A stretch of 52,162 nucleotides of DNA, from contig DASRNI010000010.1 in assembly GCA_035647455.1 (NCBI GenBank), positions 1 through 52,162 on the forward strand, read 5' to 3'. Positions 43,301 through 50,779 of this stretch are shown here, piece by piece. This DNA comes from UBA1361 sp035647455. Lineage in GTDB: Bacteria > Bacillota_I > Bacilli_A > RFN20 > CAG-826. The position numbers and the translations under genes were made by a program. Each line of letters opens with the position of its first letter. Position 1 is the first letter of the stretch. The notes under the pieces are model-generated. The model was not told the DNA's origin. It was given only the letters and a program-made list of their open reading frames with translations, and searched no databases.

Positions 43301-44279
43301 AAATGAAGAAATGAAATTTAATGCAATTGTGGGCAATCCACCATATCAATTAAAAGTGAGTGGGAACGAAAATCAACAAAACGCGATAAATATTTATCAC
43401 TTGTTTTATCAAGCAGCATTGAAAATCAAACCTGACTATGTCTCTCTAATTATGCCCTCAAGATGGATGACTGGCGGTAGAGGACTTGATGAATTTAGAC
43501 AAGAAACACTTGAAAAAAATAACTTTTTACTAATGCATGATCATATTAATGCACGCGAAATATTTTCAACTGTAGAAATTAAAGGGGGGATTTGTTATTT
43601 TTTAAGCAAACCTGATTATAACGGAAAATGTAATTACTACTTCCACTACGATGGGGAAACTCATCATAATTTCAGGATGTTGGATAGGTTTAATATTGGG
43701 ATGGTAGTTCGCGATTACCGTGCAATTAAAATAATTGAAAAGGTTGTGGAAAGTGAAGATTTTACTTCGTTTGAACGGATAGCAGGTTCTCAAACGCCCT
43801 TTGGTATTATAACTAGTTTTACTGACTATACATCATCTCCTACGAGAGAAAACACTATGAAAATATATGGGAACAAATTCATTGGGTATACTTCACCAAC
43901 AAACATCCTAAAAAATCATGAGCTGGCCTATAAACACAAAGTATATGTTCCTAAAGCAGTAGGTTCAGGTGTGATTTCATCAGATCGAATCAAACCAATT
44001 GTTGCGGATAATCCTTCTATTTGCACACAAACATACATTGTTTATGGTGAATTTGAAACTAGAAACGAGGCGGTTAATTTAAGTCATTATATGAAAACTA
44101 AGTTTTTCCATTTTTTACTAGGGCAGTTGAAAAACACACAGCAAATGTCGCCAAGCATGTTTAAACTTGTTCCTCTATTGGATTTTAATCGAAAATGGAC
44201 TGATAATGACTTATATGACAAATATAATTTCACAAGAGAAGAGAGGGAGTTTATTGACTTGGTTGTTGACCCAAAATAA
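40311..44279 (+). CDS. Fused GIY-YIG nuclease, SF2 helicase and DNA methyltransferase
   Basis: 1322 residues, AAAGGAG upstream. Residues 10-150 resemble a T5orf172/GIY-YIG nuclease (LIYIFRINQDSHLGSLKIGEA, later YKVHN and EWFQTD). Residues 155-620 are an SF2 helicase: RPEQMDAI, Walker A AKMRFGKT (about 182), IIDEAHEGT (about 286), LSGTPFN (about 318) and the motif VI region QTIFRVQTP (about 553). A charged coiled coil spans about 690-730. The methyltransferase has an unusual motif I, EINSKTGLYPLY (about 897), and NPPYQ (about 1008), followed by a target-recognition part to the end. This is a one-chain restriction-modification enzyme like type ISP but with a GIY-YIG-type nuclease instead of Mrr. 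Confidence 0.85.
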   Translation: MSQVNKFHSTFEYKLIYIFRINQDSHLGSLKIGEATVNTNKNHLSLHPNSRELNVAAKSRIDSYTSTAGIIYELLHTEIAVYTKNGKLKAFKDYKVHNVLTRSGIKKKYFGTNKRQNEWFQTDLQTAILAIKAVKSGKPSLHSSEITDIRSPIIFRPEQMDAINKTIKRFKKDTSMLWNAKMRFGKTLSALQVVKKMEFNKTIIITHRPAVSDGWFEDFHKIFYDRPDYHFGSKDKGMKIKDALARNNNIIYFASLQDLRGSEKVGGTHDKNLDVFKMNWDFIIIDEAHEGTQTGLAQAVMKELVKEQEEHITYVLQLSGTPFNLISEFEPESIYTWDYIMEQEAKTFWNQETFGDSNPYDGLPRMNIYTYHLEKSLPVYLDVEDKAFNFREFFRLWTGDIKKDFERIPAGFKIGDFVHQNDINAFLDLICTSDSKTNYPFSTEEYRDFFKHSLWMIPGVREAKALSSLLRKHPVFKNFKIINVAGDGDEEIDTSKALEAVRKGMTSNPEDTYTITLSCGRLTTGVSIPEWTAVLMLAGTYSTSASQYLQTIFRVQTPANINGKIKRECYVFDFAPDRTLKMIASSVQLSARAGEKNPIAEVSLRKFLNYCPVIAIQDSVMRQFKVSDLLQELKKAYAERVARNGFDDPKIYNDDLLNLTNVELEQFAKLQKIVGKSKQTVRSRDIEINRQGFDEEETERERELETRRRKKELTEEEKKLLEELKKQKKNRATAISILRAISIRMPLLVYGMDRDILEDITIDNFADLIDESSWVEFMPPGVTKEHFNQFSKYYDKDIFIAASRRIRYLSKTADELEPIERIKKIAELFATFRNPDKETVLTPWRVVNKHLGETIGGSVFYDENYEYLIEKPRYREIDGVTNNIFNQQSKILEINSKTGLYPLYMAYSLYEKDINALENQDITAEQKEKMWLDIVTNKIFIICKTPMAKQITKRTLLGYKEGKINMHAFDNIVMQLSDKSGKFVRKVTTKRFWNIGGNEEMKFNAIVGNPPYQLKVSGNENQQNAINIYHLFYQAALKIKPDYVSLIMPSRWMTGGRGLDEFRQETLEKNNFLLMHDHINAREIFSTVEIKGGICYFLSKPDYNGKCNYYFHYDGETHHNFRMLDRFNIGMVVRDYRAIKIIEKVVESEDFTSFERIAGSQTPFGIITSFTDYTSSPTRENTMKIYGNKFIGYTSPTNILKNHELAYKHKVYVPKAVGSGVISSDRIKPIVADNPSICTQTYIVYGEFETRNEAVNLSHYMKTKFFHFLLGQLKNTQQMSPSMFKLVPLLDFNRKWTDNDLYDKYNFTREEREFIDLVVDPK

Positions 44280-44297
44280 TAAGCCATCAAATAATTC

Positions 44298-45059
44298 ATG
44301 ACAAAGTATTATAGTGGAAATTCAATAATTAATTTAATTAGTTCTGTACAAAAATTAAAATATCCACCCGAAAACATATGGATATTAGTGTATGGAAATA
44401 GAAAATGTGATCCTAAAGTAATTTTACTATTGTCAGGCTATAGTCGTAATGATTACAATTCAATGAAGTTAAATCGTGCTGAAAAGGGAATGCTGTTTTA
44501 TGTTAAGCAACTTTCAGAAAGAACTGGCGTCCCTTACATATATGTTAGGTTTAATAGAGATGAAACAAACATCTCCGAAGTTTATACACTAAAGAGAGAA
44601 AAATTAATAAGGATCAAACTCGATAAGTATATAGAAAAAATTGAGAGTTTCGGAATCGAAAGAAGTTATCAGGCAAGCAAAAAACCTATTAACTCAAAGG
44701 CATCTAATTCATACCACCTTTGGCAAATAAATAGTGGGTTGGATATTATCACAACTGACATCGATTTAATGCGTGTTAACCAAGACCTACAAATAACCGA
44801 AGTCTATGAACTGAAAAGGTCTACATTGGATATAGATAAATGGAAACCTTACCCTGCAGATTTTAATAACTTCATTATGTTAAGCAAATTACTCAATAAG
44901 GCACAAATAAAATTCTATATACTTTTCAATCAATATCGTAAAGAGCCTTTTGTAGATGATATTAAAACAATTAAGTTGTATGAGGTTATGCATGATGAGA
45001 AACTTGAAATAAAATTTATTGTGAAACAAAATATTTCTGACTTTCTTTTAAATATATAA
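44298..45059 (+). CDS. PD-(D/E)XK nuclease-like protein of the RM cassette
   Basis: 253 residues of no named family I can give. Residues 148-175 read LDIITTDIDLMRV then ITEVYELKRS, a good match to a PD-(D/E)XK core: Asp154 or Asp156 and Glu171-x-Lys173 on consecutive strands. The N-terminal half (WILVYGNRKCDPKVILLLSG) is unclassified. It starts 18 nt after the helicase-methyltransferase with no ribosome site, and shares its AT-rich codon use, so it likely belongs to the same defence cassette as an extra or accessory nuclease. Confidence 0.65.
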   Translation: MTKYYSGNSIINLISSVQKLKYPPENIWILVYGNRKCDPKVILLLSGYSRNDYNSMKLNRAEKGMLFYVKQLSERTGVPYIYVRFNRDETNISEVYTLKREKLIRIKLDKYIEKIESFGIERSYQASKKPINSKASNSYHLWQINSGLDIITTDIDLMRVNQDLQITEVYELKRSTLDIDKWKPYPADFNNFIMLSKLLNKAQIKFYILFNQYRKEPFVDDIKTIKLYEVMHDEKLEIKFIVKQNISDFLLNI

Positions 45060-45107
45060 ATAACCAATCAATATGAATTAAATTAGATAAAGTGAACGGA
45101 GGTAAAG

Positions 45108-45548
45108 ATGAAAGACGAAAAATGGATTAAAATTTATCATGATTTTATTGATAAATTAAAGGAGACACGCCCGACAGGGCCATATAACAAACTTGACATT
45201 AAAAAGTACTACACCAATGAACGTGTTGGTATTTTTGGTTGGCTTTACAGTAGGCATCATATTGATGAGATTAATATAAGTGGTGCTATTTTAAAAGATA
45301 CGCCCGAATATAAAACCGGTGAAACGATAATTGTTGATTATAAGGAGCATTATTTGCTGCATTATATTATTGTTTTAGCTGGAACAACTGCTCCCAATCA
45401 TGGAATGGTCGTTCCATTAGTTAGAAGTGGTCTAACGTTTTTAGATGCTGTACTTGAGTGGGATAATCTTATGGTAGATGCTTGTGAAAAGTATAAAATC
45501 GAATATGTTGAAGATTGGACTCTTAAATTAACAATCCCAGGATTTTAA
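45108..45548 (+). CDS. Small HNH-like protein
   Basis: 146 residues with CGGAGG before the ATG. SRHHIDE (His50-His51) and DYKEHYLLHYIIV (Glu80, His81, His85) match the first and last parts of phage-type HNH endonucleases, where HHI, an N/D and EHxxLH bind the metal. The middle Asn is not clear, so the protein may be inactive or a diverged member. It closes the restriction cassette. Alternatively it is a solitary homing-type gene. Confidence 0.5.
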   Translation: MKDEKWIKIYHDFIDKLKETRPTGPYNKLDIKKYYTNERVGIFGWLYSRHHIDEINISGAILKDTPEYKTGETIIVDYKEHYLLHYIIVLAGTTAPNHGMVVPLVRSGLTFLDAVLEWDNLMVDACEKYKIEYVEDWTLKLTIPGF

Positions 45549-45727
45549 ACATTATTTATTTAATCAATTTGGATTTAGTTCAAAAGTGAACGGCTACACC
45601 CGCCAAAGTCTACAACGTGATATTTTTAATAAATGTATAGCACGGTTCTTATCGTATAACACTTAGTCTTCCTACATGGGTAATTTATTATATTACGTTA
45701 ATTCAATTCAAACTGCAAAGGAGCAAA

Positions 45728-46809
45728 ATGATGTCATTACTCATTCATTTATATAATAAGGGTGTTTTAGAATTAGAAAAAGAGTAAGTTTTCAGTCTTA
45801 CTTTATCGTTTTTATTAGAGCAAAAACATTCAAGTATTGATCGAATAATGAAAAGCATTACAAAAGAAATTAATTCCTCCTATTTCATCGAAACGGAATA
45901 TCACCTTGGTAAAAAAGGAAGAGTGGATATTGCGGTTTTAGAAAAAAGTAACAACAAACCGATCCTGTTTATTGAGAATAAGCTAGAGGCATCATTAACT
46001 GATAATCAACCGGTAAATTATGTAAAGTATCTTTTAAAAAGAGGAGGGAAGACTCTTGTTTTCTTTTGTCCTGATGTAAGAAAAAATGAATTGTTTTTGG
46101 AAGTCAAGAATAGATTGCGAATGAATTTTGAAACTAAAGTTCAAAATAACGAAATTGTTGTCCACGATAAAGACAAGAAATGCTTAGTTAAAGTGTATTC
46201 ATGGGTGGAATTAATTAGTATGCTTGAAAAAAGTGAAGAAAATATTGCGAGTTTAAAAGGCTATGATGATTTTGAAGCAATTGTTCGTTTTTTTGAAAAG
46301 GAAATTATATGGAAACAATACACATACGAAGAATATACAATTGACAATGAAAATGTTCAAGAATTTTTCGCATTATTTATATTTAAACTACGTGACAGGA
46401 TTATTGCTGAATTTGAAAAGGTAAAGCCTGGTTGCACTTCAATTAAAGGGTTAAATCAAAGTAAAGCAATAAGTCACTATGTATATGGTTATTTAAGTAT
46501 TGATAACTTAGGTATGGGTCTAATTTTTGATGCAACTTTATGGGCTGAGAATGGAACACCCTTTTTTATTGATCCTTATAATATTGTTTATGAAAATGGT
46601 AAAAGGGAATTTAAACATCTTACTAAAAAAGAAATTGAATTATTTGAGAAAAAGTTAGAAGTTAAATTGATTAAGAGAAGTTCAAAAAAACGCCAACGAT
46701 ACCTATCATATTGCCACAAGAAGAGGATTTGGAAACCGTTATGAAACATCTTGTGAATTTTATTTTTGAAATAAAAAATCTTGCTAAAAGAATTTTTAAA
46801 GTTCATTAA
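45728..46809 (+). pseudogene. PD-(D/E)XK (PDDEXK_4-like) nuclease, nonsense plus frameshift
   Basis: AAAGGAG precedes an ATG at 45728. The frame reads 19 residues, stops at TAA 45785-45787, then continues open in the same frame through VFSLTLSFLLEQKHSS and a nuclease core GRVDIAVLEK...LFIENKLEA (Asp, Glu-x-Lys). The frame ends at a TGA at 46742 after an odd basic tail. At an A7 run (46684-46690), restoring one A gives TPTIPIILPQEEDLETV and an amphipathic C-terminus ending at TAA 46809, a much more natural end. So two lesions inactivate the gene, unless it restarts at 45848. Homopolymer error could explain the second. Confidence 0.7.
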
Positions 46810-46955
46810 TAAACTGAAAGCATCTATTTTGTGTGCCTTTTCGCCAATTTTATTAGTGATAACGACAACTCATATCAACTGATATCATAAAGGTAACTTC
46901 ACTGGCTACTCACACCAAATGAAGGCAATCAAAGTGATATAATTTTAATTCATCA

Positions 46956-46971
46956 GTGAGCTAGAAAGATA
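46956..46971 (+). repeat. IS66 terminal inverted repeat, tnpC side
   Basis: GTGAGCTAGAAAGATA, matching base for base the complement at 49516-49531; flanked outside by AATTCATCA. Confidence 0.92.
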
Positions 46972-47116
46972 GCCGTGTACAATAAATTCTCTAATTAGAA
47001 ACAAAAAATCTCTTCTAAGATACAACGTGTACCTAATAAGAGACAATTATAATTAAATTTTAATGTGGCCTGGTTTTCAATTGGCGGGGTGTTCAGTTTT
47101 CAACCGGCGTTAGTAA

Positions 47117-48730
47117 TTATGTGTCATTATTAATATTTTCTTTAACGAATGTGGACCACGGCAAAAGGTTGTTAAAAGGTTGTTTTTCAATATTATTCAA
47201 GACAAGTTCTAAATAAGCCCGTGGATCGAGATCATTAACGTAACCAAGGTCAATGATGGTTAAGAGAATACAAGAAGCGTGTGCGCCTTTTTCGGACTTT
47301 GAGAAAAGGAAGTTCTTACGGTCAATCACAAACTTCTTGGCTTGTCGTTCAGCTTCGTTGTTATCAAGCATAACAGTAGCGTCTCCCAGATACGTCCATT
47401 GTTCACCATTCATCTTTTTATAGTAGTTAACAGCTTTTTCTAAAGGTGACCCTTCTTCCGAATCAATATTTGCAATATAATCTTCCAAGTCGTTAATTAA
47501 AGCTTTATATTCGTCACTTTGGCGTTTTTCGAGTATTAGAGCAGCGGTTAACTTATTTTCACGCATTTTCTTTTCATAGTAGAAAAGATGATCGATTAAG
47601 TTTACAACTTTATAAGCAGCGGAATCTTGCATTTGTTCGGGCGTGAGTGTTTTCACGATATTAGCGAATTCGCGGCGAGCGTGAACCATACAGCGTTGAA
47701 TTTTAATACCTTTATTACGAAGTGAATTGTAACCAGTGTAGCCATCAACAGTCACCATAGCGTTATACATTGCAAGAATCTTTTCAACGTTACTTATTTG
47801 CCGAGTGGAGGAATATTCAAAAAGTGGGAGTTTGCCGTGCTTTGTAATTGCGGAGTAGCAAAAAACATAGTTTTTATCGCGGCCTAATGCTTTGTTTTCA
47901 ATAACGTCAAGCCACGTTTCGTCGATATTAATGTTAGAAACAGCCATTTCTGGTGAAGTAAAGAGTGATTTAAGGTGATTATAAAACGGTTCTAATAAAG
48001 AAGCACTTTGCAGAGCCCAGTTGTTAATTGTTTTTTGACTAAAGGGAAGCCCTTCGTTTTTAAGCCACTTCGCATAGCGGTATTCGGGGACGCCTAAAAA
48101 GTACTTCATTGTGATTGAATCACTTAAAAGCGAGGCATCGATCATTGAATGATGAATGGGTGTCGGTAAGTTTTCTTGATGGAGTTTTCCGTTTTCATCT
48201 TTATACTTCGGCATAATGACTTTATAGACGATAACACGCGCTTTCACGCGTTTCACAAGGTAGGACGTTGTTTCGTCAATCTTTTGTAAAACAATGTCTG
48301 GATTTTCTTCTTTTAATTTGTCAGCAATATCAAGCGTGATTGGTTCTGTTTCAAGTGAACGTTGTTCAAGGAAGTCGTCACCAAAGTTTACTGAGCCTTT
48401 CTTGCGACCAGGTGTTTTCTTGGAACTTTTAATTGTCGAAGGAAGTCCGTTCGTACGTTTTGCTTTTATGTCGTCTTTTGTTTTGGGTAGATCAGCTTTT
48501 GAAACGTAGCGTTCGAGATTATATTTAGCAATGAGATGTTTTTCTTTAATTAGGACTTTTGTTAACTCGTCAATTTCTTGATTAAGTTCTTTGATTTTTT
48601 CTTCGTTTAAAAGCGATTCTGTTTGAAGTTTTAGATTTTCTTCAGCAAGCCGTTCATTTTCCGCGATTAAAAGCGTTATTTGTTGCTGTTCTGCGAGGGA
48701 AAGTTTACTTAAATCGAGTTTTTTCTTCAT
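47117..48730 (-). CDS. tnpC: IS66 family transposase TnpC
   Basis: 537 residues from the ATG at 48730; a longer upstream frame overlaps the tnpB region and has no support. The N-terminus is a coiled coil (LIAENERLAEENLKLQ). A GRKKGSVNF basic segment and the IS66 zinc-binding/central region follow. The DDE catalytic residues lie in NIDETWLDV, TVDGYTGYN and LDNNEAERQAKKFVIDRKNF. It cuts and joins the element ends. Full length with no frame breaks. Confidence 0.92.
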   Translation of the reverse strand: MKKKLDLSKLSLAEQQQITLLIAENERLAEENLKLQTESLLNEEKIKELNQEIDELTKVLIKEKHLIAKYNLERYVSKADLPKTKDDIKAKRTNGLPSTIKSSKKTPGRKKGSVNFGDDFLEQRSLETEPITLDIADKLKEENPDIVLQKIDETTSYLVKRVKARVIVYKVIMPKYKDENGKLHQENLPTPIHHSMIDASLLSDSITMKYFLGVPEYRYAKWLKNEGLPFSQKTINNWALQSASLLEPFYNHLKSLFTSPEMAVSNINIDETWLDVIENKALGRDKNYVFCYSAITKHGKLPLFEYSSTRQISNVEKILAMYNAMVTVDGYTGYNSLRNKGIKIQRCMVHARREFANIVKTLTPEQMQDSAAYKVVNLIDHLFYYEKKMRENKLTAALILEKRQSDEYKALINDLEDYIANIDSEEGSPLEKAVNYYKKMNGEQWTYLGDATVMLDNNEAERQAKKFVIDRKNFLFSKSEKGAHASCILLTIIDLGYVNDLDPRAYLELVLNNIEKQPFNNLLPWSTFVKENINNDT

Positions 48731-48743
48731 GTAAATATTATAC

Positions 48744-48766
48744 TTTACTTTACATAGTAAAGTAAA
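48744..48766 (-). other. Hairpin before tnpC start
   Basis: TTTACTTTAC and GTAAAGTAAA form a perfect 10-bp stem with a 3-base loop, 14 nt upstream of the tnpC ATG on its mRNA. It may limit transposase translation, a common control in insertion sequences. Confidence 0.5.
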
Positions 48767-48797
48767 ATTATATAATAAAAGAAATTTAGTGGTAGTT

Positions 48798-49139
48798 TTA
48801 ATAAAACTTGCGGTTAATAATTTTGCCGTTTGTTTCGATCTTGTTGATGAGCGAAACGCCCTCAATAATAAAGTTAACTTCGTCTTGAGATAGTGTAAAA
48901 ACATCGCCGGAACGTGGATAACCGAACTTACCGCGATGCAGTTTCTTTTGATAAAGCCAAACCGCATTTGCCTCTATTTCAATCACCTTAATCGAGTTTA
49001 ATGTCTTGTTAGCGAAGATATAAATTGAACCGGGTGTTAATTCATTTTTAATGAGTTTACGAAGGCCATAGATACCAAGACGAAAGTCAGTAATCCCAGG
49101 ATAAAGATAAACGGTATGCTTTTCTGTTACTTTAAACAT
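48798..49139 (-). CDS. tnpB: IS66 accessory protein TnpB
   Basis: 113 residues. The ATG at 49139 overlaps the tnpA stop and has AAAGGTG 6 nt upstream, which I prefer to the GTG three codons earlier. YLYPGITDFRLGIYGLRKLI and IEIEANAVWLYQKKLHRGKF match the IS66 Orf2 family. Required for transposition in IS66 elements, though its molecular role is not settled. Confidence 0.9.
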   Translation of the reverse strand: MFKVTEKHTVYLYPGITDFRLGIYGLRKLIKNELTPGSIYIFANKTLNSIKVIEIEANAVWLYQKKLHRGKFGYPRSGDVFTLSQDEVNFIIEGVSLINKIETNGKIINRKFY

Positions 49140-49455
49140 CTTTAGCACCTTTAAGCAAGCGTCGGAGCGTGTTTAAGTTGCTTGTAAGCTCGAAACCATT
49201 AATAATGATTGTGACGCTTGCTTGCTCTTCCTCTCGAGGTAGTAGTGCGTTTGTGATATTTAAAAACTCGTTTCCTTGTGGTGCTTGAATAAGTGGATCA
49301 ACATAATGTTTTTTATATTTTTGAATCCATTTAGCAACGTTGGAACGGGGAATATCATACTTTTCAGCAAGCCTAGCGTATGTTGTTCCTCCAGCAGCGT
49401 ATTCATTTACAATCGTTAATTTCAGATTAACATCGTATGTTTTGCGTTTATTCAT
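49132..49455 (-). CDS. tnpA: IS66 accessory protein TnpA
   Basis: 107 residues with GGGAGG before the ATG. Residues 5-55 form a helix-turn-helix of the IS3/IS66 Orf1 kind (LKLTIVNEYAAGGTTYARLA, then IPRSNVAKWIQKYKK), which probably binds the terminal repeats. Overlaps tnpB by 8 nt, implying translational coupling. Confidence 0.9.
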   Translation of the reverse strand: MNKRKTYDVNLKLTIVNEYAAGGTTYARLAEKYDIPRSNVAKWIQKYKKHYVDPLIQAPQGNEFLNITNALLPREEEQASVTIIINGFELTSNLNTLRRLLKGAKDV

Positions 49456-49515
49456 AAAAAACCTCCCATTCTTAACGATAGAATAGGAGATTTAAGCAGT
49501 TTTGTTAATACCCTT

Positions 49516-49531
49516 TATCTTTCTAGCTCAC
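49516..49531 (-). repeat. IS66 terminal inverted repeat, tnpA side
   Basis: Reverse complement of the repeat at 46956-46971; followed outside by AATTCATCA at 49532-49540. Confidence 0.92.
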
Positions 49532-50078
49532 AATTCATCAAGTAAATAGACAAAATAGCAGCTGCTATCGTTCAAAATAGCATTAAAAAATTAAGCGGAT
49601 TGCATGGTGGTTTTTTAGCGTTCCTATTATTTAAAATGACAAGGGATATCAAGTGTATTTCCTAAAGTTCGTATAAGGGAGAAAAAATAAAAAAACACCC
49701 CTATAGGAAAGTTATGGAATCACCATTGATGACCTTTGTAACGTTCAAAATTACACCATTAAATAATCGTGATGATACGTGAGTTTTAAGAATGTTTTAT
49801 TAGTAAGAATGACAACTCATATCAAGTGATATTACATAAGTTTACGTATGTGGAAAATAAAAACCACCTATAGAAAAAGTTACTGAAGTAGAGTTGATAT
49901 CAGTTGTAACGTTCATATTTTCACTATTGTTTTTTGATGATTTTAAGCGGGCTTTTTAGCGTTTTAATTAGTAAAGGTGGCAAAGTGTATCAACTCGATT
50001 TACTAAAGTTCGCGTATGGGAGATAATAAAAATCATACATATAGGTAACTTATGGAAAGACACTTGATACACTTTGTC

Positions 50079-50416
50079 ATTTAAGTTTTTTCCTTTAGGA
50101 ACTTTCTAAGAAAAGTCAAAGAAATCAAAAATCGTTTCTTTACGTATGCGTGCGGAAATTTATTTTATTTTTCTACTCCCCCCCGGATGAAGGAGGAGAG
50201 GGATGGCCTAGTACCGCCGCCCCACCTCAAAAATATGCGAGGCAAAATTTTCAAAAACCCATAATTTTCAAAATCGCCTCTGTTTTGCTTTTGGCGTATC
50301 TTTTTTATGTTTTTCGTGCAGCACTTTGAAAGTTATATGAGACGAAATATAAAATCTTTTCGTTTTTGCTACTCAGCAGTGCGTTAATCCTCACTTGTAT
50401 AGTGGGAGGAGTAATT
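50079..50416 (+). other. Intergenic region with GC-rich block before zinc-finger genes
   Basis: No gene is supported. A GC-rich block at about 50176-50232 stands out in AT-rich surroundings: a run of seven C followed by GGATGAAGGAGGAGAGGGATGG and CCGCCGCCCCACC. The CTCC and GGAG pieces can pair. CCTC...GAGG (50225-50242) and GAGGC...GCCTC (50239-50280) are further possible stems around two copies of AATTTTCAAAA. The block may be a structured RNA or recombination site of the mobile element. Confidence 0.4.
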
Positions 50417-50725
50417 ATGAGTAAAGAAAAAAACAAATTCATTAACGAACTAAAAAGTGAAACGAAAAAAGATAATTTGCCCGAGTTTTGTAAAGCGTGC
50501 GGCGATAAAATAATCCATAAACAAAACCGGAACAATAAAATCTTTTGCTCGGACAACTGTCGTATGAAGTGGTGGAACGCGAATCTTGACAAAGTAAAAC
50601 GGAAAGCTTACTACGATAAAGTATGTTTTTATTGCAGGCGAGCGTTTACTGTTTACGGGCGATCTGGTGCGAAGTTTTGCGCACGCGTTTGCTATGACAC
50701 ATGGAAAAGCGAAAAGAAAAAGTAA
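50417..50725 (+). CDS. Small double zinc-finger protein 1
   Basis: 102 residues from the ATG at 50417 with GGGAGGAG upstream. Two treble-clef-like fingers: FCKACG...IFCSDNCRMKWW and VCFYCRR...KFCARVCYDTW. Such proteins lie next to large serine recombinases in Firmicutes mobile elements and probably bind nucleic acid. It shares the CRMKWWN/CRMEWWN finger and a duplicated 5' leader with the next gene, so the pair arose by duplication. Confidence 0.75.
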   Translation: MSKEKNKFINELKSETKKDNLPEFCKACGDKIIHKQNRNNKIFCSDNCRMKWWNANLDKVKRKAYYDKVCFYCRRAFTVYGRSGAKFCARVCYDTWKSEKKK

Positions 50726-50779
50726 CTATTTGCTACTCAAACGCTCACTAATACTCACTTGTACTGTAGGAGGAAGCAA

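Larger units (their letters stand above)
46956..49531 (-). mobile_element. IS66-family insertion sequence, complete
   Basis: The 16-bp terminal repeats GTGAGCTAGAAAGATA (46956-46971) and its exact complement (49516-49531) bound three genes in the order tnpA, tnpB, tnpC on the minus strand. The identical 9-bp AATTCATCA lies directly outside both ends (46947-46955 and 49532-49540), the target duplication; IS66 usually makes 8 bp. All three genes are open, so the 2576-bp element looks active and recent. Codon use is like the core genes. Confidence 0.92.
46864..50078 (+). repeat. Tandem array of four long-hairpin units, split by IS66
   Basis: Units start at 46864, 49638, 49811 and 49979. Each is an inverted repeat of about 100-108 nt with arms near 43 nt and an A-rich centre like AAAATAAAAA. 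Outer arms: GACAAGGGATATCAA with TTGATGACCTTTGT (49638/49726), GACAACTCATATCAA with TTGATATCAGTTGT (49811/49894), CAAAGTGTATCAA with TTGATACACTTTG (49981/50064, perfect). The first unit has the same left arm as the third and a decayed right arm. A conserved lead-in near TTTTTAGCGTTTTAATTAG precedes each. With the IS removed, spacing is about 189, 173 and 168 nt. Arms change in a paired fashion between units. Confidence 0.75.

Noticed and set aside
49638..50078. CRISPR array
   Set aside because: Units are about 105-nt hairpins with about 65-nt related gaps, not short identical repeats with unique spacers, and no cas gene is present.
49638..50078. Integron attC array
   Set aside because: No clear RYYYAAC/GTTRRRY core pairs, no gene cassettes between units and no tyrosine integrase in view. 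The folded-strand idea remains only an analogy.
46864..50078. Retron msr-msd
   Set aside because: No reverse transcriptase gene in the window and several tandem units rather than one.
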